Shown: positions 28,911-37,189 of the stretch, piece by piece
Layout of the letters: each line of letters opens with the position of its first letter
Numbering within the stretch: position 1 is the first letter of the stretch
Assembly: GCF_001983175.1 (NCBI RefSeq)
Contig: NZ_MNPW01000003.1
Location: 124,001 to 188,000 of the forward strand
Direction: 5' to 3'
From: Pseudomonas cedrina subsp. cedrina
GTDB lineage: Bacteria > Pseudomonadota > Gammaproteobacteria > Pseudomonadales > Pseudomonadaceae
Length of the DNA: 64,000 bases
Translations under genes and position numbers: made by a program
Notes under the pieces: generated by a model
What the model was told of the DNA's origin: nothing
Database searches by the model: none
The model's input: the letters and a program-made list of their open reading frames with translations, nothing else

Positions 28911-29000
28911 TGTGGGAGCGGGCTTGCTCGCGAAGGCGCAGTGTCAGGCACCGGATTGGTCGACTGATCCACCGCTTTCGCGAGCAAGCCCGCTCCCACA
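28911..29000. repeat. REP-type palindrome between nirN and the HemN-like gene
   Basis: Two perfect 24-bp inverted arms, 28911-28934 and 28977-29000 (core GGGAGCGGGCTTGCTCGCG). The right arm and loop are read as the last residues of the convergent HemN-like gene. The same element recurs at 56766-56854. Confidence 0.85.
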
Positions 29001-30284
29001 TTCCGGATCCGGTTCACTTCGGGCAATAGGCAGCTCGAACAAACCGCACAACTCATCCACCCGCGTGCGCCCCGCCGGCAGCACGCACAAGAACTGCGCC
29101 GACAATTCAATCAGCCCCTCACGGTTCCACTGCTCCAGCAGCGGCCAGATCGTCGAGAAATGCCGTGCGAACATCACCCCATAACGCCGCTCGATGGCCT
29201 GGATATCCAGCTCCAGGTCACAGGCCAGGCGCTCTGCCACGTACTCGCGCAGCGCATCGCCGGTGTCGCGCTGCCAGCCCTGGCACGTGGCGAGTTGGCC
29301 GTTGCCCAGCGCCTGCGCGTAGCGCTGTTCGTCCGCGGTGTTCTGCGCGCACAGCGTATCGATCTGGCTGATGGCGCCCAGGCCCAGCCCGATGTGATCG
29401 CAGTAACCATGCAGGGTGAAGCCTTCGCACGTGCGGCTCAGCCGGCCGCGTTCCTGGGCCTGGGTAAGGTCATCGTCACCTCGGGCGAACTGGCCCAGGC
29501 CGATGTAGTGGTAACCCGCTGCGTCCAGGCGTGCGAAGCACAGCTGGCGCATGGCGGTTTTATCCGCCGCGCTGCACAGGGCCTGGGCCGGTTGCGCCGG
29601 GTAGCGGCATGGCGGCGTGGCGTAGTCGAACACCTGCAGGCGGTCCGGCTCCAGGGCGATCAGGCTGGCCAGCTTGGCCTCGAAACTGGCCAGGGTCTGC
29701 CAGGCGCTGCCGTAGCCCAGGTCGACACTGACCGAGCGGAAGTCGAAGGTCCGCGCGGCATCGATCAACGACTCGATCGGCGCCGGGTCGCGGCAGTACG
29801 CCCGGGAATAGTCGTCCTCGGCACGCGCATCGGGCACGCCAATGCACACGCGATTGAACCCCAGTTCGCGCAACACGCCGACGCTGGCCCAGTCGGTATG
29901 CCGGGGGTCGAGGTCGATGCCGTAGTCGCCGCGGTCATGCTCAAGGAAATGCAGGCGCTCGAACAGCGGCGCCATCAGCGCCTGCACATCGCCGACGGGC
30001 GCCGGGCCACGCCACTGGAAGTAGTCCACCGGTTGGCGGCTGCCGAGGTGACAGCCGACCAAATGGATTTCCTGGGCCAGGCTGCGTCGGTAAGCCTCAG
30101 GCGCGCTGGCCGGCCAGCGCAGGGTCAAGGCCAGCGGGCGTTGCCGCTGGCGGCTGCCGCGCAACGCGCGCAACACATCCAGAGAGCCGACGCCCGCGTG
30201 AAACCTGCGAATGTCAGCCTGCCCATTCAGGTCCAGTACGCCTTGAGCGTGGCGTGCACGTGCGAGAGGAATAACGGTGTGCAT
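28944..30284 (-). CDS. HemN-like protein lacking the radical-SAM Fe-S cysteines
   Basis: 446 residues aligning by eye with oxygen-independent coproporphyrinogen III oxidase (HemN) over most of its length: DYGIDLDPRHTDWASVGVL, ELGFNRVCIGVPDA, SVSVDLGYGSAWQT, ALEPDRLQVFDYATPP, GYHYIGLGQFAR and IGLGLGAISQID. At about residues 55-65, where HemN has CxxxCxxC, this protein reads LRWPASAPEAY: the segment is deleted. The GGGTPT SAM-binding motif is WRGPAPV (91-97). It therefore should not make radicals by the HemN route. Possible roles are heme or tetrapyrrole binding or a chaperone for d1 synthesis (inference). It has its own ANR/DNR box. Residues from about 429 on are encoded by a REP element. Confidence 0.8.
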   Translation of the reverse strand: MHTVIPLARARHAQGVLDLNGQADIRRFHAGVGSLDVLRALRGSRQRQRPLALTLRWPASAPEAYRRSLAQEIHLVGCHLGSRQPVDYFQWRGPAPVGDVQALMAPLFERLHFLEHDRGDYGIDLDPRHTDWASVGVLRELGFNRVCIGVPDARAEDDYSRAYCRDPAPIESLIDAARTFDFRSVSVDLGYGSAWQTLASFEAKLASLIALEPDRLQVFDYATPPCRYPAQPAQALCSAADKTAMRQLCFARLDAAGYHYIGLGQFARGDDDLTQAQERGRLSRTCEGFTLHGYCDHIGLGLGAISQIDTLCAQNTADEQRYAQALGNGQLATCQGWQRDTGDALREYVAERLACDLELDIQAIERRYGVMFARHFSTIWPLLEQWNREGLIELSAQFLCVLPAGRTRVDELCGLFELPIARSEPDPECGSGLARESGGSVDQSGA

Positions 30285-30342
30285 GACAGGCTCCGGGGCC
30301 GGCGGCGGTCAGCCATTGTCCGGTGCGACGCCACGGCGCACC

Positions 30343-30356
30343 TTGATATGCATCAA
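30343..30356 (-). promoter_or_regulatory. ANR/DNR box of the HemN-like gene
   Basis: TTGATATGCATCAA, a perfect TTGAT-N4-ATCAA site, is centred 65.5 bp before the start of the HemN-like gene; it follows closely on a CopD-like gene's end at 30362. Confidence 0.87.
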
Positions 30357-30361
30357 AGGCC

Positions 30362-30805
30362 TTACCAACTGAGGTAAAACATGCTCTTGGCCAACAGCAC
30401 AATCGCGACCATATGACCGAACAGGCTCAGGTGGATAAACCGCACGTAGCCCGCACTCACCCGACCACGGCGCATGCGCAGCATCGTCAGCACAAAGTGC
30501 AGCAGCACACTGGCGGCGAGGATCAGCTTGAGCATCAGTAATGTGCCGAACGACGAGCCAAAAGGCGCCGCCAGTACCGGCAAGTAACGCAACCAGACCA
30601 TCCCCACCCCGGCACCGAACAACACCAGCAGCACCCACGGCATCAGCGCCCGGGCGCGCAGGCCAATACCTTGCTCCACCAGGAGGATCACGCGCGCGGG
30701 CAATTGCCGATGCAGGCGCCCCAGGATCAGCACTTCGAAAAACACCGTGCCGATAAAGATCAGCGCCGCGAACAAGTGGGCGAGCAGAAACAGCAGGTAG
30801 AGCAT
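30362..30805 (-). CDS. CopD-like four-helix membrane protein, second copy
   Basis: 147 residues, four helices. Paralogue of the protein at 11017-11436: both begin MLY, share HLxAAxxFIGTxFFEV and end GHMVxIVxLAKS. A conserved histidine near residue 9 and another in the last helix could bind heme or metal. The ATG has a GCGAGG ribosome site. It has its own perfect ANR/DNR box, 64.5 bp upstream. Function unknown; likely a respiratory accessory protein. Confidence 0.72.
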   Translation of the reverse strand: MLYLLFLLAHLFAALIFIGTVFFEVLILGRLHRQLPARVILLVEQGIGLRARALMPWVLLVLFGAGVGMVWLRYLPVLAAPFGSSFGTLLMLKLILAASVLLHFVLTMLRMRRGRVSAGYVRFIHLSLFGHMVAIVLLAKSMFYLSW

Positions 30806-30846
30806 GGTGGCCTCGCAGGTCGCGTTGAGGCTTCAGTGTGGCGGCC

Positions 30847-31015
30847 TCAGCGCGATGGGGCCTTGATGCTGATCAAGCTAGACGCGGCAAACAGGCCTAT
30901 CAACCAGCCCGCCTGGGACACGCTGATACCGAAACGCTCGACGATCATCGGCAAGATACCGACCAGACCGAACTCCAGCGTGTACAGGCCGAACAGCCCA
31001 AGAAAATGATGTAGA
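30847..31015 (-). pseudogene. Truncated, frameshifted 5' remnant of an MFS transporter gene
   Basis: Minus-strand reading right after the alcohol dehydrogenase stop gives LFGLYTLEFGLVGILPM, then IVERFGISVSQAGWLIG and LFA, the first helix and loop of a DHA1-type MFS transporter. The reading then breaks at about 30885 into SSLISIKAPSR and a stop. The probable start (GTGATCTACATC...) is one frame off, so the remnant is also frameshifted. The rest of the transporter is absent; denitrification genes begin here instead. Confidence 0.6.
30863..30876 (-). promoter_or_regulatory. ANR/DNR box of the second CopD-like gene
   Basis: TTGATCAGCATCAA on the minus strand, a perfect TTGAT-N4-ATCAA site, is centred 64.5 bp before the ATG at 30805. 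It sits just past the MFS remnant's breakpoint. Confidence 0.87.
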
Positions 31016-32038
31016 TCACGGGTTGACCTCGATCACCACTTTACCGAAGGCGCCGCGCTGCAAATGGGCGAAGGCTTGCGGCGCTTCGGCAAAGCGGTAG
31101 ACATGGTCGATCACCGGCTCAAGAGTGTGTCGCTCGACCATGCGAATCAGGTCTTCGAGGGCGCGACGGGGCCCCACTGCAACACCGACGATGGTGGCGC
31201 GCTTGGCTAGCAGGCTCATCAGCGGCGCGCTCAATTGGTCGTTCTCCAGCAGGCCGATCACCGAGACACGCCCACCGTTGGCCACCGCTTGCAGTGAACG
31301 CCCCAGGTTATCGCCACCGGCCATTTCCAACACGTGTTCGGCGCCGCGCCCGCCCGTCAGTTCCAGCACAGCCGTGTGCCAGTCCCGCACGCGGCCTCGG
31401 TGAATGCCATGGGTGGCGCCCAGTTCGATTGCGCGGTCGATTTTGTCATCGCTGCTGCTGGTGATGATCACGCGAGCGCCATGGGCCGCCGCCAACTGCA
31501 CGGCAAACAGCGAGACACCACCGGTGCCTTGCACCACCACGGTCTGGCCGGCGTGCAGATGGCCGAGTTCGATCAGGGCCATCCAGGCGGTCAACGCGGC
31601 CACTGGCAAGGTACTCGCCTGGGCGGCATTCAAGGACTGCGGCGCGAGCACACACCAATCGGCCGGTGTAGCGACGTATTCGGCCAGCATGCCAGGGGTC
31701 GGGCCACCCTGTGGCGGCGCCTCGCTCCAGGACAACGGCATACCGTCGACCCAATCGGTGAAGAAGCTCGACAGCACCTTGTCGCCCACTCTGAACCGAC
31801 GCACACCCTCGCCCACGGCCACCACCGTACCGGCCATGTCGGAGGCCGGCGTAAACGGGAATTGCAGGCTGGCGCCCATGCCGTTTTCTATCACTTCTGC
31901 GTCACGGTAATTGAGCGCAACCGCAGCGACGCGAACCAGCACTTCCCCGGCCTTGGCGACCGGGCGCGGCACGCGAGCCAGGCGCAAGGTGTCGAGGCCA
32001 AACATCGGTATTTCCCAGCGTTGCATCATATCGGTCAT
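31016..32038 (-). CDS. Zinc-independent alcohol dehydrogenase / quinone-reductase-like MDR enzyme
   Basis: 340 residues, medium-chain dehydrogenase/reductase. GroES-like N-terminal domain, then a Rossmann fold with VVQGTGGVSLFAVQLAA. Where zinc alcohol dehydrogenases carry the first catalytic cysteine, this reads ALNYRDAEV, so the catalytic zinc is probably missing and it may act as a quinone or enone reductase with NADPH. The ATG at 32038 (MTDMMQRWEIP) is chosen over a longer frame. Divergent from a LysR gene that probably controls it. The disrupted MFS gene lay directly downstream, so an enzyme-efflux operon was broken. Confidence 0.82.
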   Translation of the reverse strand: MTDMMQRWEIPMFGLDTLRLARVPRPVAKAGEVLVRVAAVALNYRDAEVIENGMGASLQFPFTPASDMAGTVVAVGEGVRRFRVGDKVLSSFFTDWVDGMPLSWSEAPPQGGPTPGMLAEYVATPADWCVLAPQSLNAAQASTLPVAALTAWMALIELGHLHAGQTVVVQGTGGVSLFAVQLAAAHGARVIITSSSDDKIDRAIELGATHGIHRGRVRDWHTAVLELTGGRGAEHVLEMAGGDNLGRSLQAVANGGRVSVIGLLENDQLSAPLMSLLAKRATIVGVAVGPRRALEDLIRMVERHTLEPVIDHVYRFAEAPQAFAHLQRGAFGKVVIEVNP

Positions 32039-32192
32039 GTTCAGGTCTCTCGTGAAGGGCTTTGCGCAAGGATAAGAACCTTGTCCCACAGGATTAAGTA
32101 GGGGCCAGCTCCTGTGTCTGCGGAGCTTTCATTCCGCAATGCCGACAATTGCGCTAGGGTACCGAGCCTTCCAGTCGCCAATGGGTGCATCG

Positions 32193-33119
32193 ATGGACAG
32201 CCTCACTACCCTGAATGCGTTTGTGCAGGTCGCACAAACCCACAGCTTCGTCGCCGCCGGGCGCGTGCTGGGCGTCACGGCGTCGGCGGTCGGCAAGAGC
32301 GTGGCGCGCCTTGAAGAACGCCTTGGCGTCAGGCTGTTCCACCGCAGTACACGCAGCGTGACACTGACCGCCGAGGGCGAACTGTTCCTGGAGCGCAGCC
32401 GACGCATCCTGCTGGAAATCGAGGAGGCCGAAGCGGAGTTGTCCCAGGTCAGCCAGGCGCCACGTGGCCGCCTCAAGGTCAGCCTGCCGCTGGTGGGGCA
32501 TCCGTTTCTGCCGGTATTGGCGGACTTCAGGAAGGCCTACCCAGACGTCGAGCTGGACCTGAGCTTTACCGACCGCCGCGTGGACGTAGTCGAGGAAGGT
32601 TACGATGCGGTGTTGCGCAGCGGCGAAGCGCCGGACTCGCGCTTGAGTTCGCGGCTATTGGGGGAGTACCGGATGATTGCCGTGGCGGCCCCCGCTTACC
32701 TGACCAGTCGCGGCACGCCGCTCAAAGCGCGGGACCTGGCGGCACACAGCTGCATCCTGTTTCGCTTCCCCAACACCGGTAAGTTGCAGCGCTGGTCGCT
32801 GCGCCAGGATGGCGTCGAGCTGGACCTGCTGCTGCCTGCGGCGATGATCTGCAACAACCTCGAAGCCAGGGTGTGTTTTGCCGTGCAGGGTATTGGCATT
32901 GCGTACCTGCCGGATTTTGCTATTCGCGAATGGCTCGACAGTGGCCAACTCGTGCAAGTACTGGAAGACTGCGCCGAGCACGGCAGTTTTCGCATGATGT
33001 GGCCGTCAAGCCGCCATCCCTCGCCCAAGCTGCGGGTGTTTATCGACTTTCTCAAGGAGCGGCTGTTTCCCGATCAGCTCTCGGGCGGCACCCGCACCGA
33101 CTGCCGACCCACGGGCTGA
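32193..33119 (+). CDS. LysR-family transcriptional regulator
   Basis: 308 residues. Winged HTH at 1-60 (LNAFVQVAQTHSFVAAGRVLG, SAVGKSVARLEERLGVRLFHR) and a substrate-binding-like domain to the end (PRGRLKVSLPLVG). It is of the type found beside short oxidoreductases (CrgA-like). Start MDSLTTLN chosen as the normal N-terminus. Divergent from the MDR dehydrogenase across 154 bp, which should hold the operator. Its last 46 bp overlap the HxlR gene on the opposite strand. Confidence 0.88.
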   Translation: MDSLTTLNAFVQVAQTHSFVAAGRVLGVTASAVGKSVARLEERLGVRLFHRSTRSVTLTAEGELFLERSRRILLEIEEAEAELSQVSQAPRGRLKVSLPLVGHPFLPVLADFRKAYPDVELDLSFTDRRVDVVEEGYDAVLRSGEAPDSRLSSRLLGEYRMIAVAAPAYLTSRGTPLKARDLAAHSCILFRFPNTGKLQRWSLRQDGVELDLLLPAAMICNNLEARVCFAVQGIGIAYLPDFAIREWLDSGQLVQVLEDCAEHGSFRMMWPSSRHPSPKLRVFIDFLKERLFPDQLSGGTRTDCRPTG

Positions 33120-33505
33120 TCAAAACGCTGCCGCGCCTGGCGAAAATCCTCGCCCTTCTCCACCACCCAGGTCCAGAGCGGGATCATGTGCACCAGCAGT
33201 TCCGTGCCCAGGGTCGACAGTTCGTATTCGACCCTGGGTGGGACTTCATGGAAGTCATGGCGCAGCACCAGGCCGTCGCGCTCCAATTGACGCAAGGTGC
33301 GGGTCAGCATGCGCTGGGTCACGCCGTGCATGCGCCGGCCAATCTCGGCATGGCGCTGACGGCCGCTCACCCCCAGCACGTGCACGATACCCAATGACCA
33401 ACGGTTGCCCGCATGGGTCAGCACCTCGCGTTTGAGGCCGTCATCGTCGGCGCTCAGGGCGTCGCAGGCGGCTTGGGAGCGGCGAATGATTTCTGCGTTA
33501 TCCAT
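33074..33505 (-). CDS. HxlR-family transcriptional regulator
   Basis: 143 residues. HxlR winged helix (LTHAGNRWSLGIVHVLG, RRMHGVTQRMLTRTLRQLERDGLV, VEYELSTLG). Cysteine C14 near the start could sense redox or electrophile stress, as in some HxlR proteins (inference). Divergent from the NmrA-like reductase across 91 bp, a likely target. Convergent overlap with the LysR gene. Confidence 0.88.
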   Translation of the reverse strand: MDNAEIIRRSQAACDALSADDDGLKREVLTHAGNRWSLGIVHVLGVSGRQRHAEIGRRMHGVTQRMLTRTLRQLERDGLVLRHDFHEVPPRVEYELSTLGTELLVHMIPLWTWVVEKGEDFRQARQRFDQPVGRQSVRVPPES

Positions 33506-33596
33506 GGCGCTGACTCGGTATCACGGGTGTGCCTTCTTATGCAGGGCGATTAATTCTGCAAGCATGCCACGACTTTCACCACAGACGGAGCTTCCT

Positions 33597-34511
33597 ATGA
33601 CCCCCTCTTCCATCTTGGTACTGGGCGCCGGCGAACTGGGCATGGCCGTGTTGCAAGCACTGGCCGATCTCGCTGCACCGCGCGGCACGCGCATCGCCGT
33701 ATTGCTGCGCCCCGCCAGCGTGCAATCGGCGGCGGCCAATAGCTTGCTTGATCGGGGTATCGAGTTGATACCCGGCGATTTGCAGAATGACAGCCAACGC
33801 ACCCTCGCCGGCATTTTTGCCGCGTTCGATAACGTCGTTTGCTGCACCGGTTTTGCCGCTGGCGCCGGCACTCAGCGCAAACTGGCGCTCGCCGCGATCC
33901 AAGGCGGCGTGCGGCGTTATGTGCCCTGGCAATTCGGCGTGAACTACGATGTGATCGGCCGTGGCAGCCCGCAGGATCTGTTCGACGAACAGCTCGACGT
34001 ACGTGACCTGCTGCGCGACCAGCAAGGCACGCAGTGGCTGATCATTTCCACCGGGATGTTCACCAGTTTTCTGTTCGAACCTTCGTTTGGCGTGGTTGAC
34101 CTGGCGCAAAACACCGTGCGCGCCCTGGGCGACTGGGACACGGCGGTCACCGTCACAACGCCCGAGGATATCGGCCGGCTGACCGCACGCATCGTGCTGG
34201 CTGAACCGACGCTGAGCAACCAGGTGGTATTCACCGCGGGCGACACCCTGACCTATGGTCAACTGGCGAATACCGTCGACGCCACGCTTGGCCGCACGCT
34301 TCAGCGCGAGGTGTGGTCTGTACCGATGCTGGAGGCCGAGTTGGCGGACGATCCAGAGGACAACCTGAAGAAATACCGTACCGTGTTTGCCCAGGGCAAC
34401 GGCGTGGCCTGGGACCCCGCCGTGACGTTCAATGCACATCAACACATCGCCGTGACAGACGTTGCGCAATGGATTCGGCAGAATCTCAAGGCACCGGCAA
34501 CCATCCCCTGA
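33597..34511 (+). CDS. NmrA-like/isoflavone-reductase-like NAD(P)-binding protein
   Basis: 304 residues. Atypical short-chain fold with N-terminal ILVLGAGELGMAVLQAL and an NmrA/isoflavone-reductase body (RRYVPWQFGVNYDVIGRG). It likely senses or uses NADPH with small aromatic substrates; substrate unknown. Start ATG 33597 (MTPSSILVLG) with an upstream GGAGC. Expected HxlR target. Its last 26 bp overlap the next gene convergently. Confidence 0.82.
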   Translation: MTPSSILVLGAGELGMAVLQALADLAAPRGTRIAVLLRPASVQSAAANSLLDRGIELIPGDLQNDSQRTLAGIFAAFDNVVCCTGFAAGAGTQRKLALAAIQGGVRRYVPWQFGVNYDVIGRGSPQDLFDEQLDVRDLLRDQQGTQWLIISTGMFTSFLFEPSFGVVDLAQNTVRALGDWDTAVTVTTPEDIGRLTARIVLAEPTLSNQVVFTAGDTLTYGQLANTVDATLGRTLQREVWSVPMLEAELADDPEDNLKKYRTVFAQGNGVAWDPAVTFNAHQHIAVTDVAQWIRQNLKAPATIP

Positions 34512-35007
34512 AGCCACCCGGCGCCGTCAACGGGCACCAGGCAAAATCCCAGGGTGGGATTGGCAATGCCAGGTACTCAGCATCGATCAGCCGTGCGTCT
34601 TTCCAATCGAAAACCGTTGATGAGCGCCATGCCAGGACCACGCCCTCGGCCTGGCTGTCGTCCGTATTGACCCAGCACGCGGCCGCCGCCGCCATGAACG
34701 CCTCGATGAGTTCGTCGTCGATCTGCGAGCGATACACCGAGCCCAGCAGCCAACGGCAGACGTTCAGGTGGTAGGTCCAGTCCTGCGGCGGACGGTTGTG
34801 GTAGGCCCAGGTCATGAAGCTGCGAAACAGGTTCAAGCCCTCGGGCGGGTCCAGCTTGAGCAGCGCCGGGCAGATGTCGAACAGGCTGTGCCAATACGGC
34901 AGCAGGCGTGCATCCAAGTGCACGAAGCTACGGCAATTGCTGGGGTATTCAGGGCACGGCGGTTCCGCGTGCAGGCGGTTGGCGCCTGCGGGCAACAGGT
35001 GGTTCAT
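34486..35007 (-). CDS. Hypothetical protein, Trp/Leu-rich
   Basis: 173 residues, no signal peptide or membrane helix. Distinctive phrases: FVHLDARLLPYWHSLFDICP, FRSFMTWAYHNRPPQDWTYH and DDELIEAFMAAAAACWVNTDD. I do not recognise the family. GC and codon use match its neighbours, so it is likely a real gene. A GTG nine bases upstream could also be the start. Confidence 0.6.
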   Translation of the reverse strand: MNHLLPAGANRLHAEPPCPEYPSNCRSFVHLDARLLPYWHSLFDICPALLKLDPPEGLNLFRSFMTWAYHNRPPQDWTYHLNVCRWLLGSVYRSQIDDELIEAFMAAAAACWVNTDDSQAEGVVLAWRSSTVFDWKDARLIDAEYLALPIPPWDFAWCPLTAPGGFRGWLPVP

Positions 35008-35069
35008 GGGATGCACTCACAGTCATGACGATGGCACGCCTCCCGGTCAAGGGAGGCCCAAGGCATACG

Positions 35070-35453
35070 TCAGGCTGCGGGGGAAGCGCGGGGGTTGGCC
35101 GAGGGCCAGGCGTAGCGCGGCGGCGCCTTGTTGCGTTGTTCATGGGCCGGGCGCGGGGATTGGCCCAAGCCCAACAGCCAGGCCAGGCCGACAAGGAACA
35201 CCAGGGCGACGGTCAAGGCGGCGCACACCGGGCAGGCAAAGTAGTTCGAGATGTTGCTGGAAGCCGCGTCGTTCAACCCTTTGTCGGAAAGTGGCGCCTG
35301 TTCGCCGCTCACCGAACAGAACGCCCCGCCAATGCCGTTGAGCACCTGGCCCGTCATCTGCCCATGCCCCAAACCGCAGACGAACAGGTTCATCAGCACG
35401 CAGAAGTACAGGGCCCAGGCGATCAGCGAACGGTCGGGGTGGCTCGATTTCAT
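35070..35453 (-). CDS. DUF2946 family protein (copper-associated)
   Basis: 127 residues. N-terminal membrane helix (LIAWALYFCVLMNLFVC), the GHGQMTGQVLNGIGGAFC segment, FACPVCAA and a second helix near residues 75-95. DUF2946 genes often lie with copper-import genes; here an SCO and a PCuAC protein follow on the opposite strand. Function unknown; a copper-handling membrane role is inferred. Confidence 0.75.
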   Translation of the reverse strand: MKSSHPDRSLIAWALYFCVLMNLFVCGLGHGQMTGQVLNGIGGAFCSVSGEQAPLSDKGLNDAASSNISNYFACPVCAALTVALVFLVGLAWLLGLGQSPRPAHEQRNKAPPRYAWPSANPRASPAA

Positions 35454-35634
35454 GGCGGCGACTCTACCACCGCCGCCGCAAAAGCATGAAGCGCGCCGCG
35501 CCCCCTGTGGCAGAACGTCGCAGATTCCGCGCCGCAGCCAGGGTTGGTAGACTGGCGCCCTGCTCCTTTACTCCTTTTCAAAGCCTGATGTGTAGATCCA
35601 GAGCAATGCAGGCGTTTCACAGGACGCACCGCTG

Positions 35635-36243
35635 ATGAGTACGTTATTCACCCGCCGCAAAGTGCTGACCGGTATGGGCCTGCTGGGCCTTGGCGGCCTG
35701 CTGGGCGGCTGTGACTACAGCCCCAAGCTGGATTTCAAGTACGGCAAGGACCTGAGCGACAAGATCATGGGTCGCACCTTCAAGCTCAAGAACACCGACG
35801 GCGAAACCGTCACCCTGAGCTCGTACCGTGGCCTGATGCCGGTGGTGTTTTTCGGTTTCACCCAGTGCCCGGCCGTGTGCCCGACCACCCTGGCACGCGC
35901 CGCACAGGCCAAGAAACTGATGGGCCGCGACGGCGAAATCATGCAAGTGGTGTTTATCACCCTGGACCCGGAACGCGACACCCCCGAGATGCTCGACAAG
36001 TACGTCAAGGCCTTCGACCCCAGCTTCGAAGCGCTGTACGGCACCCCGGAAGAAATCGCCGTGGCCGCCAAGGAATTCGGGATCTTTTATGAAAAGATTC
36101 CTGCCGGCGACACCTATACCCTGTCCCACACCGCCACCAGCTTCGTGTTCGACACCCGTGGCAACCTGCGCCTGGGCCTGCAGGCGTCCCTTACCGCTAA
36201 AGAGTGCGCAGAAGACCTGCTCACCGTCATGGAGGTCTGCTAA
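35635..36243 (+). CDS. SCO1/SenC-type copper chaperone lipoprotein
   Basis: 202 residues. Thioredoxin-fold copper protein that delivers Cu to the CuA/oxidase centres in the periplasm. Lipobox LGGC with Cys26; copper cysteines C78 and C82 (TQCPAVCP) and the partner histidine in YTLSHTATSF. FITLDPERDTPEMLDKYV is family-typical. Overlaps the PCuAC gene by 1 base (TAATG). Could serve terminal oxidases or a nitrous oxide reductase elsewhere. Confidence 0.92.
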   Translation: MSTLFTRRKVLTGMGLLGLGGLLGGCDYSPKLDFKYGKDLSDKIMGRTFKLKNTDGETVTLSSYRGLMPVVFFGFTQCPAVCPTTLARAAQAKKLMGRDGEIMQVVFITLDPERDTPEMLDKYVKAFDPSFEALYGTPEEIAVAAKEFGIFYEKIPAGDTYTLSHTATSFVFDTRGNLRLGLQASLTAKECAEDLLTVMEVC

Positions 36244-36710
36244 TGACTGCCGTTCAACACCTCAAACGCACCCTGATCGGCCTGACTCTGCTGGGCCTCG
36301 CCGCGCACGCCAACGCCGAGGTCCGAGTGACCGACGCTTGGGTACGTGCCACTGTGCCGGGCCAGCCGTCCAGCGGCGCGTTCATGACCGTCACCGCCGA
36401 CAGCGACAGCCAACTGCTGAGCGTGGCCTCGTCCGTGGCCAAGGACGTGCAGATCCATGAAATGAGCATGAAGGACGACGTGATGCGCATGGGCCCGGTG
36501 GATGCGGTGGCGCTGCCGGCCGGCAAGGCCGTCACCCTCGACCCCAACGGCTACCACGTGATGCTGATGGGCCTGACCGGTCAGATCAAGGAAGGCGACC
36601 AGGTGCCGCTGACCCTGACCGTGCAAGACGCCAAGGGGCAGAAGCAGACGATCGAACTGAAAGCGCCAGCCCGTGGGCTGGATGGGATGGATCACAGCAA
36701 GATGCATTGA
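36243..36710 (+). CDS. PCuAC-type periplasmic copper chaperone
   Basis: 155 residues, signal peptide ending at about residue 25 (AHANA). PCuAC domain with the copper motif H-M...M...HxM: IHEMSMKDDVMRMGPV and PNGYHVMLMGL. C-terminus MDHSKMH adds further ligands. Co-translated with the SCO gene; together they load copper into oxidase centres. Confidence 0.92.
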   Translation: MTAVQHLKRTLIGLTLLGLAAHANAEVRVTDAWVRATVPGQPSSGAFMTVTADSDSQLLSVASSVAKDVQIHEMSMKDDVMRMGPVDAVALPAGKAVTLDPNGYHVMLMGLTGQIKEGDQVPLTLTVQDAKGQKQTIELKAPARGLDGMDHSKMH

Positions 36711-36732
36711 TCGGGGGGTATGTGTTTTTTGC

Positions 36733-37062
36733 TCAATCCACGATAAACAACCTCGCCCCGACACGCGTCGATGAGCGATGGCCCTCCATCTCATTGCCCA
36801 CCTGGTAACTCATTCCCGCCGTCAGCGTGAACTGGCGGCCGTCCTCCAGTTCCGTGTGCAACTCGCCTTCAAGGCACAGCAGGACGTGCCCTCTCCAGCA
36901 CCAGTGATCCGCCAGGTAACCGGGCGTGTACTCGACCATGCGCACGCGGGTGGTGCCGAAATGGCAGGTGCGCCACACCGCATGGCCGGTAGCGCCTGGG
37001 TGGGTTGTGGGCTCGACCGTTGACCAGTCGGTAGTGCCAAAGGGGACAGCGGTCAGGTCCAT
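36733..37062 (-). CDS. DHCW-motif cupin-fold protein
   Basis: 109 residues, a single small cupin barrel. The signature ADHWCWRGHVLLCLEGEL identifies the DHCW-motif cupin group. Histidines and glutamates could bind a metal. Function of the family is not established. Convergent with PCuAC across 22 bp. Confidence 0.8.
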   Translation of the reverse strand: MDLTAVPFGTTDWSTVEPTTHPGATGHAVWRTCHFGTTRVRMVEYTPGYLADHWCWRGHVLLCLEGELHTELEDGRQFTLTAGMSYQVGNEMEGHRSSTRVGARLFIVD

Positions 37063-37189
37063 GATGGGCTCGGTGGTGGTGGTTAATGTGGCTTGAGGCT
37101 ATCGGGCTGGAACGACGGGTGATAGACACAGATCGAATGCTTTTGCGGGATACAGGTATTCTGCGGGCACTGCTCCTGGGGATGCTCTT

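Noticed and set aside
28944-30284. Calling this gene hemN (coproporphyrinogen dehydrogenase)
   Set aside because: The Fe-S cysteines and the SAM-binding glycines are missing, so the enzyme name would be misleading.
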